The notes: generated from the sequence alone by a model not told the origin. A DNA stretch of 64,000 nt from Macrolepiota albuminosa (GCA_027475525.1 JAMWFC010000049.1:993297-1057296); one strand, 5' to 3'; counted from the first letter of the stretch, positions 31,283 to 43,546 are shown. Numbers and translations are program-made.

Positions 31283-32167
31283 TCATGTTTTCGTAGATGA
31301 CCCATAGTAAAGACCGATAGCCATTTTCCGTATCCATATTTCCTGCCAAAAATAAGGACCACATATAAACGGTATAAATACCTTCCATATCGCATCATTA
31401 GTCCCACTAACCCTTTCAATCCCAAACTGTCGCTTCATCGATATGTATTCAAACCAAGGCGGATAGAATCCAGCCCAATTCCAGTCAATGATCCAAATCC
31501 GACCATCGTCACCTAGGATGATATTCCGCAGGTTGAGATCCTGATGCACTAGTATGAGGGGTTCAGAATCGTCAAACAACTCTTTCCTTGATGGATCATC
31601 CTGCGGAAGTTTTTCGATATCAGCTGCAGCATTGTGGCGTTCGTTGAAGAATCCAGAAAGGGCAGAATATGAGGCAAATGGTCCACGACGAAGAAAGACG
31701 CCAAAAACAGGTGAATAGCAAGCACGTGGTCCGTCCTTGTTCAGGGGACCCGGAGGCGTTGTGGCAGAGGCTTTCAAGCGACGTAGCTGACGGATATAAC
31801 GACGTAACGTAAAAGCAATACCAATTTTTCGCCAGATTGGAAGGGTCGGCCAGATTTCAGCAAGGGTTAGACCTGGTATGTAGTCCATAACTATCCAGCA
31901 TCCGTCGCTTTCAACGACTCGGCGGACGCGTGGGACAGGGATAGTTGTTTCTGCAAAGACGAGACTGAGAGCCTTAGCTTCTCTTGGCTCAGACCCATCC
32001 TCAGGATTTTGGGACAGCTTTGCCATGGTGTTGGCCGTTAACCTATAAACGGACGTGCCGAAAAACAAATCGTCAGGGCCTGGGCTGGTTATGATCTCAT
32101 GCAAGGGCTCGACGTTATCCAGAAGTTTGCCAATCTCCAAGTCGCTAAGATGATCGACATCCGACAA
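31283..32167 (-). CDS. APH-fold phosphotransferase, 294 residues
   Basis: A single-exon gene of the APH (PF01636) type common in fungal genomes. The N-lobe has IPVPRVRRVV (near 90) and the hinge WIVMDYIPGLTLAEIW. The catalytic loop is LVHQDLNLRNIIL with the His-x-Asp-x4-Asn pattern (His about 208), and the metal-binding Asp is in WIIDWNWAG (about 228). The length suits the family. The start MSDVDHLSD is the first Met. Fungal members are small-molecule or protein kinases of unknown substrate; drug resistance should not be assumed. It is complete and open. Confidence 0.85.
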   Translation of the reverse strand: MSDVDHLSDLEIGKLLDNVEPLHEIITSPGPDDLFFGTSVYRLTANTMAKLSQNPEDGSEPREAKALSLVFAETTIPVPRVRRVVESDGCWIVMDYIPGLTLAEIWPTLPIWRKIGIAFTLRRYIRQLRRLKASATTPPGPLNKDGPRACYSPVFGVFLRRGPFASYSALSGFFNERHNAAADIEKLPQDDPSRKELFDDSEPLILVHQDLNLRNIILGDDGRIWIIDWNWAGFYPPWFEYISMKRQFGIERVSGTNDAIWKVFIPFICGPYFWQEIWIRKMAIGLYYGSSTKT

Positions 32168-33352
32168 CTAATGATCCATACAGCCTATGTGAGCACAGGC
32201 GTACAACGCACTGCAAAAACTGAATGTACTCACGGCGATGCTTCTTTCCGGCCTTGTGTCAGGCATAGCATACGTCAGGACTATATCCAGTCCGTCCGCT
32301 ATCAACCCAAGGAGCGTGTAAATCACCCATCTCGTATACATTAGTAGCCTCTGAAGAGGGTAAATGGGGGTTAAACTCGAAGGCTGGCCCTAGCTCCCGG
32401 ACCCCGGACACGACACGTGTCACAGCGTGTGGATTGAGTGACATTTTAGGGCCGCTATTCGGGCCGAGTGATCATCCTTATCCTGTCATCCTCCACTTCC
32501 TTGCATGGGATAAGATACCGAAAGACATATATAAGACGACATTGAACTTGAAGTAGCAGCTTTTCCCAATCTAGGATTTACACCAGTCCTTCCACGACAC
32601 TCAAAAGTCGACTTGCGACAACGCCCTACAAACCATGTTCGTACTTTTCAGCACACTGCACTGTTGAGACCTTTGAGCGTAAACCCTCACGACACTTATC
32701 AGTCCCACGGGGAATTTGTATCTACATAAGCAAATGTAACGTTTTGCCTAAAATGGAAACGTCGGAATTGCGCTCGACGAACCAGTTGGACTAACTGTCG
32801 TCCCTTAGTGTTAGAACTCAATAACCGATGCTGACAGACAAGTAAATGAACGTCCTCAGTTCAATTATAACTGACTGAGATAGTTACCTGACAGACAAGT
32901 AAGTAAACGTCTGTCAGGTAAATTACATCAGTAAGTATCCGGTATCAACGCAGTCTATACTCACCCTCAGTTCAATTATAACTATAACTGACTGAGGGTT
33001 GTCGAAATATGACGCGTAACTTCGGTCATCAACCATGACATCATTCTTATCTCATATTCACATATGCTTTTGTTATTTCATTATGATACTTTTATTTGTT
33101 ATTATGACATATATCTATATTCATGACTAGAAACATCATGTAACACCCTGGAGTCATATCATCTCTTGATATTGATATGTCTGCCTTGATTGAGGTGGAC
33201 AAAGAGAGAAATAAGACCCCAAAATACCCCAAATGCTGAAAACTGTAAGCATATGTCAAAAACTGTAGATGTGGGGCAACCTCACCTTGAAAAATACTCT
33301 CTGAACACCATAATAAATGAGCATTGTCAGCCTATAGAGCAGGAAGCATGCA
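32168..33352. repeat. Noncoding stretch with hairpin repeats
   Basis: No gene was recognised. A run of related inverted repeats lies at 32,831-33,000: arms ACCTGACAGAC / GTCTGTCAGGT at 32,886-32,896 and 32,909-32,919 (perfect, 12-nt loop), and CCCTCAGT / ACTGAGGG at 32,964-32,971 and 32,991-32,998. The unit CTGACAGACAAGTAA is used twice and CAGTTCAATTATAACT twice. This could be the end of a small DNA transposon. Confidence 0.5.
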
Positions 33353-34965
33353 GTGAGGAAAGACAATGATCAAAGTTTGATTGGCATCCTGGAAAACAAG
33401 GAAAGTTGTGAGACAAGGATAAGATGGCTAAACTCAGGAAGGATTGCTGAGTGCTTTAAATCCAAACATAAGATACTTCTGGTTAAGGAAGCAGAGCAGC
33501 TAGCAACCTTGTTAACTCACTCAAACCATCTTGACTCTATGGAGTGTGAATGCCTGTCTTGCATGGAAATAGAGAATAGTACAGGGTGTCTATACTCGTC
33601 ACTATGCATTGGCAGGGTGAAAGGCATGCTCAATCTCCTCCCAAGTAAATGGAATCCAAATAAAATCCAACCAAATGATGAGTTAAGACAGAATAGTGAG
33701 AATGAGCAAAACAAAAACAGTTTCTGCCTAAATCTGTGTCTAGCAGCAAGTGGACTGCTGGAAAATGTTTTCAGAATTTTCACCAAAGGCCCCAGGATTG
33801 ATGAAACATACACCACAGATGATACAGGACCTGAACAAGAAGTGCTTGTTGTGTGGACCTATGGGGTTGCTAATGGAAAATGAAGGTCAGAAAGGCAAAA
33901 TGCCATGGGTGCCAGGGTTTACTTCAAAGGAAGGGAAGATATAAGCAGTGGAAGAAAATGGATCAATGTGGGTCCTAGTACAAGCCTTTCTGCTACCTTA
34001 CTGGTGATTATCCTGGCAGCTATAAGATGTGGCATAAAGACTCCAATGAAAGTCATGATCAAGTCCAATGCAGTATATGACCTTCTTTGCAAGGATCTAG
34101 AGGACCTGGAGGACATAGATTTCCAAGGTCAGATAGACAGAGGACTGCTGAAAATGCTGCTTGGCAGACTGAGGATGCACAGAGCTAGCATCTCCCTGTG
34201 TAACAAGTCAGAAGAGCAACCAGGCACAGAAGTCAAAATAGCCTCTACCTTGGCAAATGCGGCACTACAGAGCCATGACTTGATGATACTTCCACTGATG
34301 TCTGTGGAACTTCACTTAATTGGTATGAAGCTAGCAAAGATGTCACAGGCTCGGGCTTACAGAACCATCAGGAGCATGAAAGTAGTACCAACAAGGCCAA
34401 GGACAGAGTCAATAATAAGAAAAATCAGTCAGCATGTGAAGCGTCAATGTGGTAAGAGGCCTTTGGTTGTGCAAATTTGGAGAGGAATTCAGAACAAAGA
34501 TTTCTCAAGACAGATTAGAGTTTTTCTATGGAAAGGATTACATGACATGTACAAGTTAGGCTCTTACTAGGAACATCCAAACATGCCTCATGACCTTAAG
34601 CTAAGAGCAAAATGCTTAAATTACAATGATATTGATTCCATGAATCACATCCTCTCCTCTTGCTCCTCCCCAGGCCAGGAGACCATGTGGAAATTAGCAA
34701 ATGAAGTCTGGAAAGCTTGGTCTGGGAAAGACCTACCTAAACAGAATGTAGGCTTTATTTTGAGAAGCTTTTTAGTAACCATAGATTGAAGAACAAAAGA
34801 GAGTCAGTGGGCCTGTCTCCACTGTATAGAATCTTAGTAATAGAGTCAGCATACCTAGTATGGATTTTCTGATGCAAGAGAGTGATTAAGAAGGAGAATC
34901 TTCTATTCTCCAAGGAAGAAATAACAAAAAGATGGAAGAAAGTGATGGATGGCACAACCAAGTGG
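33353..34965 (+). pseudogene. LINE ORF2 C-terminal fragment with RNase H
   Basis: Broken frames (33,353-33,883; 33,905-34,570; 34,583-34,789; continuing to about 34,965) together give the 3' half of a fungal LINE ORF2. There is a diverged RNase H region, then LSQARAYRTIR-like spacing (AKMSQARAYRTIRSMK), FLWKGLHDMYKLGSYW, and the zinc-type tail with SMNHILSSCSSPGQETMW. The same module stands at 37,956-38,993 on the other strand (FLWKATQNAYKIRDYW, MEHILTSCLASGQETIW). At least one frameshift and several stops occur. Confidence 0.7.
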
Positions 34966-35071
34966 ATTTTATTGTGTCTTGCAATGTAGCACCTGCACTA
35001 TGCCCCCCACTAGCTGGCCATCTCCATGTGATCACAGTAGTTAAATTACCAATGCTCTCAAGGAAAAGCTG

Positions 35072-35998
35072 ATGCCCCTCTCCCTGGCACAATACATTAC
35101 CTTGGCAGAAGATTTCAACTGGAAAGTAGCATCACTGATGGAAGCAATCCAGGAGGTAATCAATGATGACTCAATTGTACCTACCCAGGCTCCATGCCCA
35201 TTCACCAAGTGCTGGTGGAGCAAAGAGCTGACAGCTCTAAAACAGGAGTGCAACTGTGCCAATGCATTAGCCTATAAATTCCGTGATGCCATGGATCACT
35301 CTGCTGCAGCTGAGACAGCTTGTCTCTCAAAGCTCATGGCACAGTGCATATGCAATGCAAAGAGCCAACACTGGCTAGAATGGCTTGAGCACATCGATGC
35401 CAGGCAGATCTACACAGCTAACAAGTATGTAGTGAGAGAGGCTACTGACTTCTCCAGCAACAGGGTCCCCAAACTACAGAAGACAGCTGGAGTTGACATA
35501 GTCTGGGCCATGTCAAATGGAGATAAGAGTCTTTCTTCCCTCCACCCTCCCTCTCTCTTAATCCCCCACATGGTGTATCAATGCCTGCTACCTGACATAC
35601 ATTTCTTTAATCATAAACACATACAAGCAGCTTTGGCAGATTTGCAGCCCTACAAAGCATCAGGTTCTGACAGGATCCCAAATGTGGTTCTTAAAAAATG
35701 TGCCAAGGTGCTCATCCCCCACCTAGCATTCATCTTCTGTGCTTATCACAATAGCTGGTTGACATCAACCATGCTTGTTCTCCATAAGCCTGGAAAGCTG
35801 GACTATAGCATGCCAGGAGCCTACAGACCCATAGGCCTTCTTAATACAATCAGAAAACTCCTTTCTACTATTGTTGTGGCTGACCTGTCTTTCCTAGCTG
35901 AAACATATAGAGGCATCACAATGGTACATATCATATGTTGTACAGGAGCTTGCTTTGTGCCATACCATATGTGTTCAGCAGAGTCTGCTACACTGTAG
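35072..35998 (+). pseudogene. LINE reverse transcriptase N-terminal fragment
   Basis: A 308-residue open frame with the linker and first RT blocks of a non-LTR element: CWWSKELTALKQECN, QHWLEWLEHIDARQIYTANKY, LQPYKASGSDRIPNVVLKKC and LHKPGKLDYSMPGAYRPIGL (RT fingers). The palm with the catalytic Asp pair is missing because the sequence breaks off near 35,998, and the upstream endonuclease is absent. It seems a different LINE family from the RNase H fragment directly upstream. Confidence 0.75.
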
Positions 35999-36445
35999 TG
36001 GAGCAGTCCCCACAGTGCTGTAGAATACAGAGCCATGAACATGTCACAATGTGCTGTATGACATGGTCTACTGGATCAATAAAAGGCAGGCATCAGCCTA
36101 TGAGTGAAAACCTCCTTTGTTAGCAGATGTTATGGCATGAGTAAACCCTCCTTGAGGTTCCCCACTTCCCTCCCCTCTCCCTTCCTCCCTGCAATGACTC
36201 GAGGCTGCACACCTCCCCTTCCCTCCTTTTTCCATCCCCAATGGCAGTGTATGTCTACAAAAGGGCCCTGCAGACCTATGCAGGCCTATGCAAGCCACCA
36301 GCAGACATCTACACAGACCTACATTGACTAACTCAAACCTATGCAGGCCTGCACAGAGTACCAGCAGACATCCACAGAGGCCTATGCAGGCCTACAGAGG
36401 CTGGTTGGACCAAGAAAAAAGGTAATTCATCATCCTTGCCTTATG
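35999..36445. other. Degenerate stretch with a short repeated motif
   Basis: No gene seen. Between 36,270 and 36,400 the motif CTATGCAGGCCT or CTATGCAGGCC occurs several times, with CCAGCAGACATC interspersed, suggesting a decayed minisatellite. Confidence 0.45.
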
Positions 36446-36528
36446 CCTGTGGAGAGGAATCAAACTCCCAGCTTTGGGGAAGCCTTTAGCAATGGAACGC
36501 ACTGATGATTTAACCATTGTACCACAGG
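36446..36528 (-). other. tRNA-like sequence, tRNA pseudogene or SINE head
   Basis: On the minus strand CCTGTGG pairs perfectly with CCACAGG 83 nt later, like a tRNA acceptor stem. TGGTACAATGGTTAA resembles an A box and GAGTTTGATTCC a B box. GCTT/AAGC before the T arm could be a long variable arm. The T stem is poorly paired and I cannot fix an anticodon, so a working tRNA is unlikely. Confidence 0.4.
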
Positions 36529-36799
36529 TCTATTACTAACAGATAGAATCAAAGGTTGGATAACACAATGAACAGCCACTCACCTATGTCCCTGCAGATC
36601 CCTGCATGGATATTTAGAGGTGGAATGGGGGTGGCATACCCCCCAAAAGAGTTTTTATGGCTTGAAAGGGGCATTGGCATCAACTGCCATTAGCTGGCCA
36701 TCAGCTGGCATCCATTGGAATCTGTCATACATCCATTGGCATCCATTGTACATCAAACTCCTGGCAATCCCCAGCATTGCCTGGCATCTGCTGGCATCA

Positions 36800-37330
36800 G
36801 GGCAGGAGAGAAGGAAAGGCTGTGCATAGGTGTCAGCCACATGGGGTGGTGTCTGGAGGAGTGTGGAGGGTGGTGGAAGAGAGATGGGGGTTGGGAGAAA
36901 GAGGGTGAAGGGGAAAGGGGAGGAGCATGGGTGTCTGCTGGCATGCCAGTGGACATAGCAGATGTCAGACACATCCACCGCATGGGGTGGCATCTGGGGG
37001 AGCATGGAGGGTGGCAAAAGAGGGATGGGGGTGTGGAGAAAGAGAGGAAAAGGGAAAGGGGAGGAGGCTGGGTGTCTGCTGGCATGCCAGCAGACATAGC
37101 AGATGTCAGATGTCAGGTCAGGGAGGAGGAGGGAAGTGAGGTGCATGTGGCAGATGGAGGTGGCATGTGAGGTAGTGTGGAGAGTGGAGAGGATGGCACT
37201 GGGGAGAAAGAGGAGGAAGGGTAGAAGGGGCATGTGTGAGTGTCCACTGTCTGCTGGCATGCCAGCGGATGGTAGCAGACATCAGCATGTGAGCCAGCTG
37301 ATGTCAGCAGATGGTAGTTGATGTCCAAAG
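36800..37330. repeat. G/A-rich minisatellite with palindromic core
   Basis: Three units share a purine-rich segment (GGGAAAGGGGAGGAG...) ending with the palindrome TCTGCTGGCATGCCAGCAGA or a near copy. They start at 36,932, 37,073 and 37,248, giving spacings of 141 and 175 bp. Overlapping open frames on both strands here (36,655-37,260) are products of the repeat. Confidence 0.65.
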
Positions 37331-37631
37331 AAATCTTCCTGGGTAAAAATGACAAATAATAGTAGGGATGGCGCTGCAGATGAATGAATCAAATGAATTT
37401 ACCAAGATGGTGTCTTTTGACTGACTTATGTATACCATAAGGTTGCAACCAGTCTCAGTGGTTCAGTAGAATATTTATATTCATATCGTAGCAGCGCATG
37501 TGTGCGCCGGTCCCCGACTCTTACATACATGTTTCTTTTTCTTTTATTACTTTTTATTTTATTACTTGTATGTATGTACTCTTCTCTTTGTTCATTCTTT
37601 ATTTTCATTTTCATTTATTATTTCATTATTG
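37331..37631. other. Spacer with pyrimidine-rich tract
   Basis: No gene seen. T-rich sequence at 37,540-37,630 precedes the poly(A) end of the LINE on the minus strand. Confidence 0.4.
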
Positions 37632-40355
37632 TTTTTTTTTGTTTTTTTTTTAGAGGTTCTATACCTAGACGTATCTACATGTGTTAGCTTCTAGGTACCA
37701 GAAAAAAGGAGTCTTCTAGATTTGTTTCGAGTAGTTATCTGGGTTGGTTTTCAAAGGGAAATGCACTTTATGCACGATGTGTGGGGCTTGGGTTGGTTCT
37801 CTCATCTGTTCCACCCTGGGGGGTGATCAACTCCCATACACACTAAAACCCTTTGTGCCGACTTCCAGACCCTGTGGGGCTTTGCATGTTTATCTATGAC
37901 ATCTAGCCATGTTTTTGCCACTAGGTCTTTGCCTAGGGCTCTCTTTCTGTATCTTTCACTGTTTGATGTGAGGCAATCTACTTTTATTCTTTTCATTATG
38001 GCGCTTTTCCATTCGCCATCTGTTTGTTAACTCCTCTGTTGTGGGTATCTTCTCAGGGTCTGCCTCTTTACGTATTCGCCATTTGCATCTTATCTTCCAT
38101 ATCAGGCATGCAGATTCTGATACAGTTATTTGGTACATTCTGCTTCCGGCCTCTTTTACTGCCTCTTTTGTCATTTTTGGCTTGACTAGGTTACATCCCA
38201 ATATTAGTCCTATGCTTGAAGTGTTCCACTCTATGCCTCTGCGCACACACAATTGTTTGGTTAATCGCCATATTGTTTCTTGGCCAGATGCCAAGCATGA
38301 TGTCAGTATGTGTTCCATATCCTTGGTTGCATCGCAGACGTGGCATTTACTTCTTGTCTCATAGTTTGGGATTTTCTCCCAGTAGTCTCTGATCTTGTAG
38401 GCATTCTGTGTTGCCTTCCATAGGAATGCTCTGGCTTCTTTGGTAATTGTCTTGTCCTTCAGGGCTCTCCAGATATTCTTATCCGTCAGTGCATCGCCAT
38501 TGTTTTCTTTTATTGCCCATCTTATCCTATCTAGGTTTATTGTTGCTCCTCTTCTATAGGCGAGCGGCTTCTTCTTCAGTATTCCCCTGTACAGAGATGC
38601 CTGGGAGGCTGAGCTTAGCCTTATTCCTGTTGTGTGGTAGCCTTGTGCAGGGGATATATCCTCATACATGGGTGCTTGTGGCTGTGCTCCTAGTTTTGCT
38701 AGCTTGTCAGCCCCATCATTCCCTTCAATATTGCTGTGTTCTTTAACTTTTGTTAGGATTGTTTGTCCTATTTGCCTTCTCATATGTGATACCATTGCCT
38801 GCAGGATTTCCTTGTTTTTGGTTTCTATCCATCCCATGTCCTTGTGTTTTGTCAGGGACTTGGTCAGTACATCAATTGTTATTCTCGAGTCGCTCAGTAT
38901 TTCTAAGTTGTTATTTGTGTTTGAGTTTTTGACAGCTACTAGTATTGCTAGCGCTTCTCCAGCATTGTTAGATTGGCATAGGTGGCCTGGCACTCTTATC
39001 GCGGTGTTTCATAGGTCATTCCTGCCCCAGCCAGCACATCCTCATAGCCATTATTTATGCAGGAGCCATTGGTATATACCTGTATCCAGTGTGCAGGTCC
39101 AATTCTTTTGATTTCGTTTGTTCTTGTTACAGTTCAGTTGTCTGCTTCACTATTTGTGTTTATTGGCTCTTCCTCTGCTAGTATTTGGAAGCCCTCACTT
39201 AGTGTTGTGCCATTGCATATGTCTTTTGTGAATAGTACTGACTCCCCACCTCTTATCTTTTCAAGGATCCCTTCATTGATTGGGTGGTGTTCCTCATTGT
39301 GTTCTATGCTTAGAGGGTTCCATTCATCCTTTATGCTGTTCAGTAGTTTTCTTGTTCCTACTCTGCATTTGTGTGGGTTTCGGCAGCCATCCCTTCTCAT
39401 TTCTTTTACATTCCTTGCATTTGCAGTTTTTTCTAGGTTTGTAGGTGGTGTTCATGGTTGTGTTTATTCTTTTTATGAGTTTTATTGCATCGCCTACTTT
39501 CCTCAGTCTGTGGTTCATCCTCAGACACTTTGCCACTGTATTATTGAGCCTTATGTTTTCCTGGTCTTTCAGTCCACCGTGGTACCAGATAGGCATGTCT
39601 AGTTTTGTTTTGAGCTTCAAGCCTGCAGGAAGTAGGGTCACTTTGTGTTTCCTCACCATTCTTATCATCCTTCTCAGGGAGGTTGGGAGGCCATCTCTGA
39701 TGTCTTTTGTGTTTACTGTTAATGTTTGCAGGAAGATGTTTTGGTACACCTTGTTGTTTTTCACTTTCCATTTCTTATTTAGTTTCATCTTTATTAAAGC
39801 ATCCGCAATCTTAGAGCATCCGCAATCTTAGCCCATGTCAGTCTTGTTTCAGAGAAGTTCAGGTATCTCTTCATTTTCATGAGCTCTATTGCTTCATTTC
39901 TAACCTTAACGTCTAGGAGTTTCTTCCCGCCTTGTTTGATGGGTTTGCTTAAGGTGTCTATTCCTATTGTTGGTTGGGCAGTTCCTTCCCATATGAAGTG
40001 TCTTATCATCCTAGTCAGCCTCTGCTCTATTTCCACAGGCATGCCCTGCATTCTACCCCCTACGACCATTCCTATTATCAAACGTTGTCCATTGATGGTC
40101 AGGTGGCCTTTATCCTACCTCTCTAGGTCCTTGGTTACTTTTTCAAGTGTGGGTGTTCATATGCTTGGTGTGTCCACGTTATTTCCTATATAGGTGCCTA
40201 GGAGTCTTACGGGTTTGTTTTCCTGTGCTATCTTTATGTTGCTTGGTATTGGCTTGCCTCCCTTTTTTGTTCTCCTTGTTTCTATTATGCTTTTTTGGTA
40301 AGCTTCTTTTTCTATTGGTACAATGGCTGTTTTGAGAGTGTTATACATTATGTAT
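37632..40355 (-). pseudogene. 5'-truncated LINE: RT thumb, RNase H, poly(A) tail
   Basis: The minus-strand order is an RT palm/thumb end (NTLKTAIVPIEKEAY near 40,320; IKIAQENKPVRLLGTYIGNN), the thumb (FIWEGTAQPTIGIDTL, KPIKQGGKKLLDVKVRNEAI at 40,010-39,880), a linker, RNase H (EALAILVAVKNSNTN near 38,960, ILSDSRITIDVL, VKEHSNIEGNDGADKLAKLG) and a zinc-type tail (KCHVCDATKDMEHILTSC). A last block ends near 37,802. The T run at 37,632-37,651 is the poly(A) tail. The 5' cut-off in RT is usual for target-primed insertion. Frames are broken at several points. Confidence 0.8.
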
Positions 40356-41111
40356 GTATGTATAGATATAGATATGATAATGATAAATGATATGATATGA
40401 ATACATACATTAAGTGGTACGATATATATAATATATATAATATTATTATATAATAAAATAAACAAATAAAATAAAATCTGTTTGGAAAAAACATACAGCG
40501 TATTGTAATTGTGAAAATGAAAGTTAACTTACCTATGAAAAGAAAGTAATACTACCTATTGATGTGTTGTTATCGTTTTGTGTTGTAATAATATACGCGC
40601 ACTTGTAATAAAATGAGTTCGAAGTAAACTTGAAGAGTAAACAAAGACTTACAACAATTTTTGAAGCTGTGTTGAAAATATGGTGTCGAGTTACATGGCT
40701 GGGAACGACGTGCTTAACGATGATATTTTCTGCCGTTTAGCTGTATGAATTGCCTGAATACGCGTAAGTGAACGCTTCATCAAGGTATCAATTGTCATCA
40801 CTATGATGTACGTGAAAGGCAGCGACTAATTGTTGGTTTGTATTGAATCCTGTGATTGATAGTGTTTGCCTCCAGTAGGTGTCCGTTGAGTAAGTACACG
40901 ACAACATAGACTAACGGTACCAGTTTGTTATAGCAGAAGAAGCAATGAGGATATAGCATTTCCAGAGTTGTGTAGTAACATGACCTAGGAGCAAGCTAGC
41001 GGTAAGATAGTTTGAAATCAAAAATTTTAAGAAAAGACAGGGAGGAAAGAAAGAGACGTATGTATTACGTATAATGATGATCATTATATACAATAATAAT
41101 AATAAAATCAT

Positions 41112-41168
41112 TATGTAATCGTTCGTGTGGACGAACACTTATGTAATCGTTCGTGTGGACGAACACTT
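41112..41168. repeat. Tandem pair of a hairpin unit
   Basis: The unit TATGTAATCGTTCGTGTGGA followed by CGAACACT occurs twice in a row. GTTCGT/ACGAAC makes each a hairpin. It resembles the ends of the MITE-like repeat at 62,927-63,187. Confidence 0.6.
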
Positions 41169-42162
41169 ACGTAATGATTGGTCAAAAGACAACATCACAC
41201 GTTCAAACTTTATATGCGTGATCTATATTTCATATCATTCAATCACAGTCCCATGGTTATATTGTCTTTCATCATCATATATACTTGAGAATCCTGGACA
41301 ACACTAAGGTTCTTGTTGACTTTATTCTCAGTAGCTACGATTGTACACATGTGAGCACAAGGCACATATATCAGCTGTGCTGTTTTCATCAACGACAAAC
41401 ATGATGACGTCCTAGAGTTCAAGAGATATTGCCCATTTCATCCTGTGAGCGTTCTAGCCATTCCCAGGTCAACGTTCAATATTCACCACTCATCAACTCC
41501 GCATTTAAGTACACAGTGGCTTGTGCTGCTGTCTGTGACCTCACTGTTGGCTGATGCACTTGTGTGTGTGTTTTCTGGTGCTTCTCCGGCTCTGGCTGTT
41601 AGGTGCCTCTGTCTCTGTCTCTGTTTCTGATACAATGAGCAGGATAGATGCTGAGAAGAAGACTTGAAAGAGGTGGAGAAAGGTGCTCGTGTCTGTGCCT
41701 GTTTTCTTGTTCCTGTCGTCAAAACTAAAGTCAAAGCAAAACTTGACGCATCTATCAAAGTCAAAGCCTCACTCTGATGCTCACACTCAGAGTCATGTTC
41801 ACGTCACGTGAAGATCGCAAATAAACAGATGGGCCATTATCATATCATTGACAATAGATCCAGTCCTTCATCACATGGATCAAAATACTTGATCATTTCT
41901 TGGTAAAGCATACACAGCGTGTTTTTGTAAGCGACTGTAGATATTCTCGTCATAAGGATAATTGTTGTTGTATTCCAGTCTGCTATGCTAATCCAGTCAT
42001 TCGAGATGTACAATTCAATGCTATCATATCAAGATTTGGGAACACCATAGCACTCTTTTGTGTTGGAGTCCATATTATGAAAAGAGCGGCTTCCATCATA
42101 ATTAGTCTGTATGGCTTCCGTTATAATTAGTTTGTATAGGCATGTTAGACCTTGACATTGTC

Positions 42163-42189
42163 TTTTTTTTTTTTTTTGGAGTAGCGTTT
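42163..42189 (-). repeat. Retroposon 3' tail with poly(A)
   Basis: On the minus strand AAACGCTACTCC is followed by an A run (plus-strand T run 42,163-42,177). The same 12 bp plus poly(A) ends the LINE at 63,206. Probably a very short insertion of a related element. Confidence 0.45.
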
Positions 42190-43305
42190 GGTTTGGTGGT
42201 GTAGTCTGTGCCATAGATATGTTTTTTTTGGCTCTGTTTATTTATATACAGTGTGGATGAAATTTTGTTTTGTATGTACAGTTTAGACTACATATACTGG
42301 ATATAACTGTATATGCATAGAACAAACATGATGGTTCTTGTGTATGTCAGTATAGTAGTGCCGTCATCATCATCTCAATCGTCACTTTCTGACAAGTATG
42401 CGTTCATCAGATATTTGTTGACATTTATTAACTCTTGGCAGTGGGACTCTAGTGCAATCAGCATTAGCTATTATCACTTAGTTTAAATGTGATGTTACTT
42501 ACCTATTTTTTGTACTAGAGTCATCAACTGTTCATTCCACTTCGTTGATGGCTGCATCTGATAAGTAAGGCTGTAATGCCAGTATGTCGGTAGAAAATTT
42601 AATATTGAGAATGGTGCTTGCCTGCATTATCGACGGCTTTTTCTGCATGAGCTAAAAGGCTGTACACTGTGTAAATAATCAATCAAGGTCATATCCAAAA
42701 GAAGCAATAAATAAGATTGTCACATACATCTTTTGTTATTTTTCATCACGGCACAATACTTTTCTGTCATAGACTTTAGCTCCATCTTCATATCTCTGTC
42801 AATTGAAGATGAGGAGTTGGCTGGTGTAGAAGATTGTTGGTTCTGATTTGTATTCATGAGAGGAGATGTGAGTCGCAAATGGAGTGTTGAGATGTGTTTT
42901 AATAGTGGTTGCCTCATGTCGGTAATTGAGATATGTTTGTACATTGTACCGGTATATTGTATGGTTGCAAAAGACTTCTACAGAAATCATGAAATCAATA
43001 GTGATAATGTCAATTAAATTAGGTTACTAGTATACTAAGGGGTATTTTTCAACTTTATTTATAAAAATACAGAAGTTCATGCCATATGTTCAGTCCTGAG
43101 TTAGAAGAAGGTAATGGACATACTGAATAGTCCGAGAAGTTTACGTCACTTGATTAGCCTTGAGTTAGAATATAAATAGAAGAGGTAATGGATGTACTGA
43201 ATAATTTGAGAAGGTTATGTCACTTTGTCAGCTTTGAGTTGGGCTGTGCAGATAATGTTGAAAATCAGATGGATCAGACAATGACTTTTTGGTCTGAATT
43301 CAAAA

Positions 43306-43446
43306 ATGTTGAGAAATAAGCGCTTAGCACTTGGTGTGTTTATTCAAAGAGGTGGTACTGCAAAAGACGTTGGTGGATGGAAGGGCATTGGATTTACAAA
43401 GTGGATTGATGAGTCTTTGTTGCGTGATTTGTTGAAGGCATTTGTG
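43306..43446 (+). other. Open frame running into the assembly gap
   Basis: An open plus-strand frame starting MLRNKRLALGVFIQRGG runs for 47 codons into the N run. The polar and basic composition is compatible with an exon, but it has no family signature and its end is hidden. Confidence 0.25.
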
Positions 43447-43546
43447 NNNNNNNNNNNNNNNNNNNNNNNNNNNNNNNNNNNNNNNNNNNNNNNNNNNNNN
43501 NNNNNNNNNNNNNNNNNNNNNNNNNNNNNNNNNNNNNNNNNNNNNN
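43447..43546. other. Assembly gap, 100 N
   Basis: Exactly 100 undetermined bases, the usual placeholder for a gap of unknown size. Confidence 1.

Larger units (their letters stand above)
40356..43305. other. AT-rich host region without a supported gene
   Basis: Nothing convincing was found. A frame at 42,864-42,720 on the minus strand (MNTNQNQQSSTPANSSS...) could be an exon fragment but has no partner that I can splice. A direct repeat and a LINE-type tail inside this stretch are listed separately. Confidence 0.4.

Noticed and set aside
31283..32167. APH gene as an antibiotic resistance determinant
   Set aside because: Fungal APH-fold proteins form a large family of unknown substrates; nothing here points to drug modification or to a bacterial origin.
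36655..37260. Overlapping opposite-strand ORFs of 201 and 151 residues
   Set aside because: They are translations of a G/A-rich minisatellite and repeat with its period; no family signature.
37500..37694. Hydrophobic ORFs of about 60 residues
   Set aside because: They come from a T-rich stretch next to the LINE poly(A) end.
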